From Candidatus Colwelliibacteriota bacterium (GTDB taxonomy: Bacteria > Patescibacteriota > Minisyncoccia > UBA6257 > Colwellbacteraceae), in NCBI GenBank assembly GCA_028718505.1, contig JAQULQ010000003.1, positions 1-53,530 of the forward strand: a stretch of 53,530 nucleotides of DNA, given 5' to 3'. Position numbers and translations under genes: made by a program. Under the pieces are notes generated by a model. That model did no database searches. It saw nothing but the letters and a program-made list of their open reading frames with translations, and had not been told where the DNA came from. Shown piece after piece: positions 1 through 8,733 of this stretch (position 1 is the first letter of the stretch; every line of letters begins with the position of its first letter).

Positions 1-1
1 T

Positions 2-571
2 GATTTCGATGTGTTAATCGGAGTAAGGCGGGGAAGGATTTTTACCAACCGCTTTTTTGCCGTGTTAGTCCTCGGACTAGCGGGCTATTTCAAGCACAAC
101 ATGCATGAACAGGAGAAAGCTAAAGATATGATTTGTCCGAATCACTTTGTAGCGCCGGGGGCATATAGGCTCACTCCGCCGTACATAGATTATGACCAGG
201 CAATCTATGCCGGGCTGGTTCCGGTAATGGGAAATGAGACGAAGATAGAGCAGTTTTTTAGGGCCAACGACTGGATGAAGCCACGGCGGGTATATAAAAA
301 GGACCAGCGCTATCTGGGAGAGGCGAATTCTTTGTTTAAGAGGGCGGTAGAATGGCTATTGGGAGGTTGGCTGGGGGACCTCGCCGAGAGGCTCAAGTTC
401 GTGCAGATCTCTGAAATTAGCCGGGGTCTTCCCCCAAAAATGCCTGCCGGAGCGCGGTTTGTCTGCAATGAGAATGAGCTTAGGTTTCACCTAAATTCAG
501 CGCAAACTATCACTAAGTGGCGAGAGCGGAAGCAGAAAAAAACATTTAAAACTGCCTCGTTCCATTATTGA
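2..571 (+). CDS. Nucleotidyltransferase-like protein, C-terminal part (5' end outside window)
   Basis: Frame is open from the window edge; 'DFDVLI' at the edge resembles an NTase D-x-D active-site strand. Product inferred. Confidence 0.5.
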   Translation, partial: DFDVLIGVRRGRIFTNRFFAVLVLGLAGYFKHNMHEQEKAKDMICPNHFVAPGAYRLTPPYIDYDQAIYAGLVPVMGNETKIEQFFRANDWMKPRRVYKKDQRYLGEANSLFKRAVEWLLGGWLGDLAERLKFVQISEISRGLPPKMPAGARFVCNENELRFHLNSAQTITKWRERKQKKTFKTASFHY

Positions 572-596
572 CAAGCGCTGCTAAACAGCGTATAAA
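568..596 (+). promoter_or_regulatory. groESL promoter with inverted repeat in the spacer
   Basis: TTGACA (568-573), 17-nt spacer with CGCTG-CTAAA-CAGCG (576-590), TATAAA (591-596); predicted +1 about 603, ATG 606. Confidence 0.75.
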
Positions 597-605
597 ACTA
601 TCGCC

Positions 606-902
606 ATGAAGTTAAAACCATTATCTAACAGGGTCTTTTTGGAGCCCATAGAAGAAGAAAACACTACGGAGTCGGGTATCGTTATCCCCGAAACCGCCGA
701 AAAAGAGCGTCCTCAAAAGGGCAGGGTCTTGGGAGTCGGCCCAGGAAGGCTGAACGAAAAGGGAGAACGGATCTTAGTTTCAGTTAAAGAGGGCGACGTA
801 GTTCTTTTTAAAAAATACGGGCCGGATGAAATAGAGATAGATAAAAAGAAATATCTGGTCGCGGATGAAGACGATATTTTAGCAATTATAGTCGAAAAAT
901 AA
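606..902 (+). CDS. groES: Co-chaperonin GroES
   Basis: 98 aa; 'MKLKPLSNRVFLEPIEEE..GIVIPETAEKERPQKGRVLGVGPG' is a typical Cpn10 sequence; followed by groEL. Confidence 0.97.
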   Translation: MKLKPLSNRVFLEPIEEENTTESGIVIPETAEKERPQKGRVLGVGPGRLNEKGERILVSVKEGDVVLFKKYGPDEIEIDKKKYLVADEDDILAIIVEK

Positions 903-923
903 ACCGGTAATTCTAAAAGAAAA

Positions 924-2558
924 ATGGCAAAAGAAATTCTTTTCGATGCTAAGGCGCGTCAGGCGATCAAAAAGGGGATAGATAAGTTGGCGGATGCTGT
1001 CCGCATGACCTTAGGACCTCGCGGTCGGGCGGCTGTTATTGAAAAATCGTACGGAGCTCCGCAGGTAACCTTTGATGGCGTGTCGGTTGCAAGAGAGGTT
1101 GAGTTGGAAAATAAGCAGGAAAATCTCGGAGCCGAACTCATTAAACAGGCGGCCGATAAAACTAACGATGCTGTCGGAGACGGCACCAGTACGGCGGTCG
1201 TCTTGGCTCAGGCTATGATTGATGAAGGTGAAAAATTGATCCAAGAAAAAGGCTTCAACGTAATTCAGCTTGCAGAGAAACTAAAACAGGAAAGCACAAA
1301 GATAGTCGAAGCCCTAGAGGCGCAGAAAGAGCCGGTAGATGACAACAAGAAAATAGAAGAGGTTGCCTCCCTTTCGTCTAAAGACAAGGAAATAGGTAGA
1401 CTAATTGCTGAGGTGATGGAACGAGTGGGTAAGGACGGAGTGGTAACGGTGGATGATTCGAATACAGTCGGTAATTCTTACGAAGTGGTGGAGGGAATGC
1501 AATTCGATCGTGGGTATGTCTCTCCTTATATGATCACCGATCAGGAGCGAATGGAAGCTGTTCTGGAGAATCCGTATATTTTGGTAACCGATCAAAAAAT
1601 AACGTCTATCTCAGATTTGCTGCCGATTCTTGAGAAGGTAATGAAGAGCGGGAAAAAGGAGCTGGTGCTGATAGCCGACGACGTTGAAGGCGAAGCCCTC
1701 GCCACCTTAGTTGTTAATAAACTTAGGGGAGTGTTTAACGTGCTGGCGGTTAAGGCACCGGGTTTTGGCGACAGAAAAAAGGAGATGCTGCAGGATATAG
1801 CGGTCGTCTCTGGAGCGAGCTTTATCTCGGGAGATCTAGGTAAAAAACTGGAAAGTGTTGAGATCGCAGATCTTGGAAGCGCAGAGAAAGTAGTAGCCGA
1901 TAAAGACGACACAACTATCGTTGGCGGGAAAGGAGACAAGGGAGAGATAACAAACCGCGTTAATCAGCTTAAAAGTCAGTTGGAGATGAGTGATTCTGAA
2001 TTTGATCGTGAGAAGATAGAGGAAAGACTAGGCAAGTTGTCCGGCGGGGTGGCAGTTATTAAGGTGGGAGCTCCGACGGAATCAGCCCAAAAAGAACTGA
2101 AAGACAGAGTAAACGATGCTGTTCATGCTACCAAAGCGGCGATGGAAGAGGGCGTTGTTCCGGGCGGAGGCATGGCTTTTTACAATGTCTATCTCGCTGA
2201 GAATAGCAAGACGCCCGTTGATAAGGTGGGCGAGGCGGTGCAGGCGATTTTGAGGCGCGCTCTGCATGCTCCGATCAAGGCTATTATCCTCAACAGCGGT
2301 GGGGATGAGAAAACATTCAAAGAGTTTGAGCACCGGAAGCAGGAGCTGAACAATGGGTGGCTCGGCTTTGATGCCCTGACTAATAAAGTAGTTAACCTAA
2401 AAGACATAGGCGTTAGCGATCCGCTCAAGGTGACCAAGACTGCATTTCTGAATGCTGTCTCGGTAGCAGCTACATATATGACTCTTGGTGCGGTGCTAAC
2501 CGAAATCCCTAAAAAAGAGCAGGGCTTCCCGGGCGGAGGTATGCCTGGCGAGATGTAA
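924..2558 (+). CDS. groEL: Chaperonin GroEL
   Basis: 544 aa; '[19 protein letters not shown]', '[14 protein letters not shown]', 'VVPGGGMAF', C-terminal 'GGGMPGEM'. Confidence 0.98.
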   Translation: MAKEILFDAKARQAIKKGIDKLADAVRMTLGPRGRAAVIEKSYGAPQVTFDGVSVAREVELENKQENLGAELIKQAADKTNDAVGDGTSTAVVLAQAMIDEGEKLIQEKGFNVIQLAEKLKQESTKIVEALEAQKEPVDDNKKIEEVASLSSKDKEIGRLIAEVMERVGKDGVVTVDDSNTVGNSYEVVEGMQFDRGYVSPYMITDQERMEAVLENPYILVTDQKITSISDLLPILEKVMKSGKKELVLIADDVEGEALATLVVNKLRGVFNVLAVKAPGFGDRKKEMLQDIAVVSGASFISGDLGKKLESVEIADLGSAEKVVADKDDTTIVGGKGDKGEITNRVNQLKSQLEMSDSEFDREKIEERLGKLSGGVAVIKVGAPTESAQKELKDRVNDAVHATKAAMEEGVVPGGGMAFYNVYLAENSKTPVDKVGEAVQAILRRALHAPIKAIILNSGGDEKTFKEFEHRKQELNNGWLGFDALTNKVVNLKDIGVSDPLKVTKTAFLNAVSVAATYMTLGAVLTEIPKKEQGFPGGGMPGEM

Positions 2559-2559
2559 T

Positions 2560-2582
2560 ACTCTCTTAGGGAGTGGTATAAT
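2560..2582 (+). promoter_or_regulatory. lemA promoter: hairpin then extended -10
   Basis: ACTCTC-TTA-GGGAGT (2560-2574), TGgTATAAT (2574-2582); predicted +1 about 2589, ATG 2590. Confidence 0.65.
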
Positions 2583-2589
2583 CACCCCC

Positions 2590-3141
2590 ATGACATTAAC
2601 TACCTATACATTAATAGCGGTTGGTTTTTTGGCCGTTTGGCTGGTCCTCACCTACAACGCCTTGGTTAGAATGCGCATGCGGGCCAAGGAGGCCCTCTCG
2701 GATATAGATGTCCAGCTTAAGCGGCGTTTCGATCTAATCCCGAACCTGGTCGAATCAGTTAAGGGTTATGTTAAGCACGAAAGTTCGGTGCTCGAGAACG
2801 TTACTAAAGCCAGGGCCGAAGTGGCCAAGGGAGGGGACCCCCTAGAGAGGGCGGGGGCGGAGAACACTCTTTCAGAGACGCTCAAAACCTTATTTGCCGT
2901 GGCTGAAAATTATCCGGACCTAAAAGCCAATGCCAATTTCCTGGATCTTCAGCGCGAACTTTCTGATACAGAGAATAAAATCCAGGCATCACGGAGATTC
3001 TTCAACACTACCGCCAAAGACTTAAATACTAAAGTTCAATCTTTCCCGGTAAATATGATAGCCAGGATGCTCAGATTTAAAGAAATGGATTTCTTTAAAA
3101 CCGATGAAGACGAGAAAGAGCCGGTTAAAGTTAGCTTCTAG
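2590..3141 (+). CDS. lemA: LemA family protein
   Basis: N-terminal TM then 'YNALVRMRMRAKEALSDIDVQLKRRFDLIPNLVESVKGYVKHE'. Confidence 0.95.
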   Translation: MTLTTYTLIAVGFLAVWLVLTYNALVRMRMRAKEALSDIDVQLKRRFDLIPNLVESVKGYVKHESSVLENVTKARAEVAKGGDPLERAGAENTLSETLKTLFAVAENYPDLKANANFLDLQRELSDTENKIQASRRFFNTTAKDLNTKVQSFPVNMIARMLRFKEMDFFKTDEDEKEPVKVSF

Positions 3142-3143
3142 GG

Positions 3144-4031
3144 TTGGCATCTCTTTATACGCATAAGTCGGTCAATATTTGCAAGACTTGGGCGCTTGTC
3201 AGCGGTTTCCTCGTCCTAGTCATTGGTGTCGGCTGGATCTTCTCCAGGGTTTACGGCGACCCCTCCATTTTGTTTATAGCCGTGCTCTTCAGTACGGTCA
3301 TGAGCGTCGTCAGCTATTGGAGTTCAGATAAAATAGTACTGGCTATGCATCGCGCGCGGGAGATAAATATGCAGAATAACCCCGAGCTTTATCGTATCGT
3401 GGAGAACCTTGCTATCACTGCCGGACTGCCGATGCCCAAAGTTTACGCGGTTCCCGAAGAGGCACCGAACGCGTTTGCTACCGGCCGTGATCCCGAACAT
3501 GCAGTAGTGGCGGTGACGGATGGCCTGCTGGCGAAACTGGACAGAAGTGAGCTGGAAGGGGTACTAGCGCATGAACTTTCCCATATAGGTAATCGTGATA
3601 CTCTAGTGGCCACGATGGTGGTGGTACTGGTCGGCTTCGTGTCTCTGCTGTCCGATATGTTCACGCGCTCGATGTTCTACGGCGGGCGCAGGGACAGCCG
3701 TGACAGCGGCGGAGCGGTGCTCGTTCTGATAGGCCTGCTCTTATCGGTTTTAGCTCCCATTTCGGCCACCTTGATACAGCTGGCCATTTCGAGAAAAAGA
3801 GAACTTTTGGCGGATGCCTCGGGCGCTCTGCTGACACGCTATCCAGAAGGTTTAGCCAGCGCTCTAGCAAAAATATCGGCCGATAGTACACCTATGCGTA
3901 CGGCCAACAACACAACAGCCCATCTTTGGGTAGAGGATCAATATAAGAAGGCAGGTTTTCTGCATAAGCTTTTTATGACACATCCGCCAGTTGAAGAAAG
4001 AATAAAGGCATTGGGAGGACTAGAAGTATGA
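3144..4031 (+). CDS. htpX: M48 family zinc metalloprotease HtpX (TTG start)
   Basis: 'GVLAHELSHIGNRDT' HExxH motif, multiple TMs, adjacent to lemA. Confidence 0.95.
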   Translation: MASLYTHKSVNICKTWALVSGFLVLVIGVGWIFSRVYGDPSILFIAVLFSTVMSVVSYWSSDKIVLAMHRAREINMQNNPELYRIVENLAITAGLPMPKVYAVPEEAPNAFATGRDPEHAVVAVTDGLLAKLDRSELEGVLAHELSHIGNRDTLVATMVVVLVGFVSLLSDMFTRSMFYGGRRDSRDSGGAVLVLIGLLLSVLAPISATLIQLAISRKRELLADASGALLTRYPEGLASALAKISADSTPMRTANNTTAHLWVEDQYKKAGFLHKLFMTHPPVEERIKALGGLEV

Positions 4032-4639
4032 GTGTAGATAGCCATAGTTCAGAAACCCCGGAAGAAAAGATGGAAAGGTTGGAAACCCGGATTTTGGAGT
4101 TAGAGCTTGAGGTTGAAGAACAGAAGAAACTAATAGCTGAATATAGAGCACTTGCCCTACAGGATCCGCTGCTTAGGGATCTATATAACAGAAGGGGGTT
4201 CGAGGAGACATTAAAGGAAGTAGAGACGGAAGATGACAGAAGAGATCCAGAACACACAAGAAAGCTCGCAATTATATTTATCGACGTGGACAATTTTAAG
4301 AGTATCAATGACACCTACGGCCATCAGGCGGGAGATAGGGTGTTGTTAGCCCTTGCTGACATAGTTGTGAATGAGGGCAGAACAGATGACACTCTAGTCC
4401 AGTTGCCGGAAGCTATTGCTGGCCGCTTGGGGGGAGATGAAATTGCAATAGCATTGCCTGGAGCAGACGAAGAAGGCGCTCGGAAGGTCTTAGAACGCAT
4501 TAAAAGAAAAGTAGAGGCGCTGGAGATAGAATCAGAAGGCGAAATCATCCGGTTTACTATAAGCGGGGGAGTAGGAAAAGGCATAGACGCAGCTGATAAA
4601 GGTATGTATAAAGACAAGAGAGGGGACCGAGCTGACTAA
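4028..4639 (+). CDS. GGDEF-domain protein (putative diguanylate cyclase, GGDEI variant)
   Basis: 'IFIDVDNFKSINDTYGHQAGDRVL' and 'GRLGGDEIAIALPG'; N-terminal coiled coil; ATGA overlap with htpX. Confidence 0.88.
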   Translation: MSVDSHSSETPEEKMERLETRILELELEVEEQKKLIAEYRALALQDPLLRDLYNRRGFEETLKEVETEDDRRDPEHTRKLAIIFIDVDNFKSINDTYGHQAGDRVLLALADIVVNEGRTDDTLVQLPEAIAGRLGGDEIAIALPGADEEGARKVLERIKRKVEALEIESEGEIIRFTISGGVGKGIDAADKGMYKDKRGDRAD

Positions 4640-4644
4640 TCAGA

Positions 4645-4721
4645 GGAGGAGTGGCCGAGCGGTTTAAGGCGCACGCTTGTTCCCGATTCGCCTAAACTCT
4701 GTTAGATTTTAGGTGTAAATC
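4645..4721 (+). pseudogene. 5' half of a class II (Ser/Leu-type) tRNA, ending in the anticodon loop, followed by a 12-bp hairpin
   Basis: GGAGGAGTGGCCGAGCGGTTTAAGGCGCACGCTTG (4645-4679) matches acceptor-5', D-arm and anticodon-stem-5'; no matching 3' half nearby. Hairpin GATTCGCCTAAA (4685-4696) / TTTAGGTG-TA-AATC (4708-4721). Confidence 0.6.
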
Positions 4722-4738
4722 GCAGTCCCGCTTAAGGC

Positions 4739-4823
4739 GGAAGGGTGCCGGAGTGGTCTAACGGAACGGCTTGGAAAGCCGTGACTCGCAAGGGTCCCGT
4801 GGGTTCGAATCCCACCCCTTCCG
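4739..4823 (+). tRNA. tRNA-Ser(GGA)
   Basis: GGAAGGG / CCCTTCC acceptor, ACGGC-TTGGAAA-GCCGT anticodon arm, long variable arm, GGGTTCGAATCCC T-arm. Confidence 0.96.
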
Positions 4824-4891
4824 CTATCTTTCACCAAAGCTTCAAAATGGATGGGGCTGAATCGTTGAGATTACATTCCCCGTTTTGTTGG

Positions 4892-4897
4892 TATAAT
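4892..4897 (+). promoter_or_regulatory. Extended -10 (TGgTATAAT, TG at 4889-4890) for the 4914 gene
   Basis: Exact TATAAT with TGn; predicted +1 about 4904. Confidence 0.6.
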
Positions 4898-4913
4898 GAG
4901 CTAAATTGCGCGT

Positions 4914-5861
4914 ATGATCGTAAACGTACTGCTTTATCTTGCCTCCTTGGCCGTTATCTGGTTCGGCGCCGGTTTAATCATCAAGTCTATTGATCGTATA
5001 GCTCATAGCTTGAAGCTGTCTTCTTTCGCCGTCTCCTTTTTTCTGCTGGGCATTTTGACATCCATTCCCGAGACGGCTATCAGCGCCACCGCTATCGCCG
5101 ATCACAATCCCGAAATTTTTGTTGGTATACTTTTGGGCGGCACCATCGTTCTCTTTCTGCTGATAATCCCATTCTTAGCAGTTTTCGGAGGGGGTATTAG
5201 GATAAATCATGACCTAAGTCGGGAGAATATTCTCTTAACGTTAGCCGTGATAGCCATGCCGGGCCTTTTTGTGTTAGATCATCGCGTAACCAATCTCGAA
5301 GGGATAGCTCTGTTAGCCTCTTACGCCGTTCTTTTTTATTTCCTCCAGAGGAAACATGGCATATTAGATCATAATTCTGTCGAGGCGATGGCGCTCAAAA
5401 GGTATTCCTTTCTAGACCTGCTCAAGGTGGGGCTAGGGGTGGGGATAGTATTCCTCTCTAGTCAATATATCGTCAATCAGACTATCGCCCTCTCTCAGGC
5501 CTTTGACATCTCGGCTTTCTATATTAGTTTGTTGGTTCTATCGGTTGGAACGAATCTTCCAGAACTGTCACTAGCAATGCGCGCTATCCTTTCCAAAAAA
5601 AAAGACATTGCTTTCGGCGATTATCTGGGATCGGCGGTGGTCAATACCTTACTCTTCGGATTCTTTACGCTTATTAACGATGGAGAAGTGCTGACGATTA
5701 ACAGCTTCTTTATTACCTTTTTGTTTATTCTGTCTGGATTGGGCATGTTTTATTTTTTCTCTAAATCAAGGCGGAATATCTCTGTGCGTGAAGGAGTGAT
5801 CCTATTCGGAGTCTATTTTCTCTTCGTCATCTACGAGCTGAGTAGGGGCTTACTCGGTTAG
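4914..5861 (+). CDS. Sodium/calcium exchanger (CaCA) family membrane protein
   Basis: About 10 TMs; repeated motif 'FFLLGILTSIPETAISATA' and 'LLVLSVGTNLPELSLAMRAI'. Confidence 0.88.
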   Translation: MIVNVLLYLASLAVIWFGAGLIIKSIDRIAHSLKLSSFAVSFFLLGILTSIPETAISATAIADHNPEIFVGILLGGTIVLFLLIIPFLAVFGGGIRINHDLSRENILLTLAVIAMPGLFVLDHRVTNLEGIALLASYAVLFYFLQRKHGILDHNSVEAMALKRYSFLDLLKVGLGVGIVFLSSQYIVNQTIALSQAFDISAFYISLLVLSVGTNLPELSLAMRAILSKKKDIAFGDYLGSAVVNTLLFGFFTLINDGEVLTINSFFITFLFILSGLGMFYFFSKSRRNISVREGVILFGVYFLFVIYELSRGLLG

Positions 5862-5875
5862 CCGAGGTTCTTCTA

Positions 5876-7372
5876 ATGCAAATGAGCCACCCAAACGATA
5901 AATATACCTCTGTATCCTCGATGCCACCCTCTTTTCCTCTAAAAAAAGAGATGGTTACTCTAATTATAGTTCTGGCGATCGCTTCGTTTTTTCGTCTCTA
6001 CAACACAACCGAGGTACCGCCGGGTTTGTATCCGGATGAGGCTATGAACGGCAATAATGCGCTCGAAGTTTTAGAAACTGGGGAATGGAAAGTTTACTAT
6101 CCGGAAAACAACGGTCGGGAGGGACTTTTTATTAATATCCAAGCACTTTTGCTTTCACTTACCGGCGTGAACGAGCCTTGGATATTGCGTTTGCCTTCGG
6201 CTATTTTTGGCGTTCTCACCGTGCTCGGCTTCTATTTGATGCTGCGCGAGCTTTTGCTGCTGACAAAAATGCGAGGGGTGCAGACGATCGTGCTTGCAGG
6301 TTCGTTCTTTATGGCTACTAGTGTTTGGCACATTATTTTTTCGCGCATAGGATTTCGGGCGGTGATGGCGCCCCTGTTTCTCGTTTGGGGCATATATTTT
6401 CTGGCTCTTGCACTTAGGAAGCGCCGTTTGAGCTGGGCGTTTCTGGCGGGTATACCCTTTGGCTTAGGGATGTATACCTATATCGCTTATCGCCCGATGC
6501 CTATTTTGGCGGTTGTCTTAGCATTCTTTTGCCACAGACAAAAAGACGTTTGGCGCGCTCTGCTGGGGACAGCGGTGGTGGCAATGATCATTGCTCTGCC
6601 CCTCCTCCTTTTTTTCTATCAATCTCCGCAGGAATTCTTGGGTAGAACAGGACAAATCTCCGTTTTTAATTCCGAGACTCCTTTCATGGACCTTACTCAG
6701 AACACGGCTCTGACACTTGGGATGTTCAATATCCACGGAGACAGTAATTGGCGGCACAATATTGCTGGTGAGCCTCAGCTTTTCTGGCCGGTGGGAATTT
6801 TATTTATTCTCGGTTTTATTTTAGCAATACGCCGCCGTTCTGCTTTTGACTGGCTGATGATGATTTGGTTCGTCTTGGCGCTTCTACCGGTTGTTATCTC
6901 AAATGAGGGTATGCCCCATGCACTGCGGGCAATTTTGATCCTACCGCCGGTAATGAGTTTCGCCGGCACTGGATTTCTCTGGATTTGGCAGACTCTGGCG
7001 AACCGGTTGCGTCCGCAAGTCCTTTATTCGTTGCTGGCTTTGGGTGCACTTATGCTGATCGTACATACTTACACCGCCTATTTTGTTACTTGGGCAGAGA
7101 GTCCGCACGTAGCAAGGGCGTTCAGCGCTGAATACGTTGAATTGGGTCGGGCTATCAATGCGGTACCGCCGTCAGAGTCCAAATTGGTTGTAGTGCGGGC
7201 GGGCGGAGTGCCGGTGCGCGGTCTTTCTATGCCGGCGCAGACAGTCATGTTCATTACCGACTCGTTCACTGCAGCCAAACAGAATGAGAAGAATATAAGA
7301 TATATGACGGACGCCGAATACAAAACACTCGAGGGGGTCGTTTCTTCAGAGCACGTGTTTTTTATTGATTGA
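5876..7372 (+). CDS. GT39-like polytopic membrane glycosyltransferase
   Basis: 'RLYNTTEVPPGLYPDEAMNGNNALE' near the first TM, multi-TM; ArnT/PMT-like layout. Confidence 0.75.
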   Translation: MQMSHPNDKYTSVSSMPPSFPLKKEMVTLIIVLAIASFFRLYNTTEVPPGLYPDEAMNGNNALEVLETGEWKVYYPENNGREGLFINIQALLLSLTGVNEPWILRLPSAIFGVLTVLGFYLMLRELLLLTKMRGVQTIVLAGSFFMATSVWHIIFSRIGFRAVMAPLFLVWGIYFLALALRKRRLSWAFLAGIPFGLGMYTYIAYRPMPILAVVLAFFCHRQKDVWRALLGTAVVAMIIALPLLLFFYQSPQEFLGRTGQISVFNSETPFMDLTQNTALTLGMFNIHGDSNWRHNIAGEPQLFWPVGILFILGFILAIRRRSAFDWLMMIWFVLALLPVVISNEGMPHALRAILILPPVMSFAGTGFLWIWQTLANRLRPQVLYSLLALGALMLIVHTYTAYFVTWAESPHVARAFSAEYVELGRAINAVPPSESKLVVVRAGGVPVRGLSMPAQTVMFITDSFTAAKQNEKNIRYMTDAEYKTLEGVVSSEHVFFID

Positions 7373-7391
7373 AAAAGCAGTTGGGAGCCCC

Positions 7392-7721
7392 ATGGAACAG
7401 ATAGAATTCGAAGATTTTAAAAAACTGGATATCCGTATCGGCAGAGTTATCTCGGCCGAGAAGGTGCCGGATTCGGATAAGCTGATAAAACTCCTCCTAG
7501 ATATAGGCGATCATCAGCGCCAGGTAGTAGCCGGCATAGCGGGCGTTGTTGTAGACGCTAATGACTTAGTGGGACGGGAGATGCCCGTTCTTATCAATTT
7601 GAAGCCGCGCACTCTTAGGGGCGAAGAGAGCAACGGAATGATATTGGCTGTTAATTTTGGAGAAGTACCGGTACTGTTTTCTCCAGACAAAGAGGTTCCG
7701 CCAGGCAGTCCTGTTACTTAG
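7392..7721 (+). CDS. tRNA-binding (MetRS beta / Trbp111-like) OB-fold protein
   Basis: 'IEFEDFKKLDIRIGRVISAEKVPDSDKLIKLLLDIG...GEESNGMILA'. ORF also open from 7365. Confidence 0.88.
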   Translation: MEQIEFEDFKKLDIRIGRVISAEKVPDSDKLIKLLLDIGDHQRQVVAGIAGVVVDANDLVGREMPVLINLKPRTLRGEESNGMILAVNFGEVPVLFSPDKEVPPGSPVT

Positions 7722-7751
7722 TCTATCTACATAGACTTAGGTTTGCCGGCT

Positions 7752-7760
7752 TGTTATATT
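7752..7760 (+). promoter_or_regulatory. Extended -10 (TGtTATATT) of ddl
   Basis: Predicted +1 about 7767; ATG at 7768. Inverted repeat AGTCTAT-CTAC-ATAGACT (7720-7737) just upstream. Confidence 0.55.
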
Positions 7761-7767
7761 TAGGGTA

Positions 7768-8733
7768 ATGGAACTCCATAGGACACGGGTGGCCCTTTTG
7801 GTCGGCGGCCCCTCATCTGAACATGAGATATCTCTTCTCAGCGGAGAAGCGATTCGCAAACACCTAGATAAGAAAAGATTTAACGCGATTCCCATATTAA
7901 TAGACAGAAAAGGAGAATGGCCCATCTCTCCAAAAAGGCTGCCGGATATTGCCGATGTTGCATTTGTAGGTATTCACGGAGAGTACGGTGAGGACGGTGT
8001 CCTGCAGGAAATTTTGCAGGATCTAGAGATCCCATACACCGGAAGTGATCCTATGACTAGCGCCCTGGTCATCAATAAACCGCTAGTTTACAGGGTCCTT
8101 CAGGCGCACGGGATTAAAGTCCCGAATGCCAGAGTTATCGATAGACATAATAGTTCCGATCTTCAGGCAGAGATTTTAGAGCTGCCTGTTGTGGTTAAGC
8201 CGGTGAATAAGGGTGCCTCGGCGGGCGTTAGCTTAGTCAGAAGGGCTGATGGGCTGAAGGCGGCTCTCGAGAGAGCATTTGCTTTTAACCGGAGCATAAT
8301 GATCGAGGATTTTATTCCCGGATTGGAATTTTCGTGCGGGGTTATGGACGATGGAATGGGAAATGTTTTTCCACTGCCGGTGGTGAGTGAGATCGCCAGG
8401 GCGGGCGTTCATCTTGAACACGACCATTATCGCACCGGCATTCCCCGCGAGATCAGGCTGATAGGATTGCCGCCCGATGATATAAATCGGGCCCAAGCTA
8501 TAGCGGTAACAGCTCACCAGGCGGTGGGAGCTTCGGGTGTTTCCAGAACGCATATGATTTTCGGGGAAGATGGAGAACTCTATGTCTTAGGGGTCAACAC
8601 TATCCCAGAAATGGCAGAGACCAGTTTTCTGTCCCGTGCGGCCCAGGCTCACGGGCTAAGCCTTGCGGAAATGTTCGAGAGGCTGATCGAGGCGGCATTT
8701 ATCCGGCACCAATTATCACGAAGGTTAAAATAA
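7768..8733 (+). CDS. ddl: D-alanine--D-alanine ligase
   Basis: 'VALLVGGPSSEHEISLLSGEAI', 'GIHGEYGEDGVLQ', 'EVNTIP'-type 'GVNTIPEM'. Confidence 0.94.
   Translation: MELHRTRVALLVGGPSSEHEISLLSGEAIRKHLDKKRFNAIPILIDRKGEWPISPKRLPDIADVAFVGIHGEYGEDGVLQEILQDLEIPYTGSDPMTSALVINKPLVYRVLQAHGIKVPNARVIDRHNSSDLQAEILELPVVVKPVNKGASAGVSLVRRADGLKAALERAFAFNRSIMIEDFIPGLEFSCGVMDDGMGNVFPLPVVSEIARAGVHLEHDHYRTGIPREIRLIGLPPDDINRAQAIAVTAHQAVGASGVSRTHMIFGEDGELYVLGVNTIPEMAETSFLSRAAQAHGLSLAEMFERLIEAAFIRHQLSRRLK

Noticed and set aside
959-2437. Several minus-strand ORFs opposite groEL, and comparable antisense ORFs opposite most genes
   Set aside because: Low-complexity shadow ORFs antisense to clearly conserved proteins; no independent motif or promoter.
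4645-4823. tRNA with a group I intron (5' exon at 4645)
   Set aside because: Only about 60 nt to the next tRNA, no 3' exon matching GGAGGAG, and no room for a group I core.
4745-4993. 82-aa plus-strand ORF in the track
   Set aside because: Reads through the tRNA-Ser gene and the start of the CaCA exchanger; no plausible protein.
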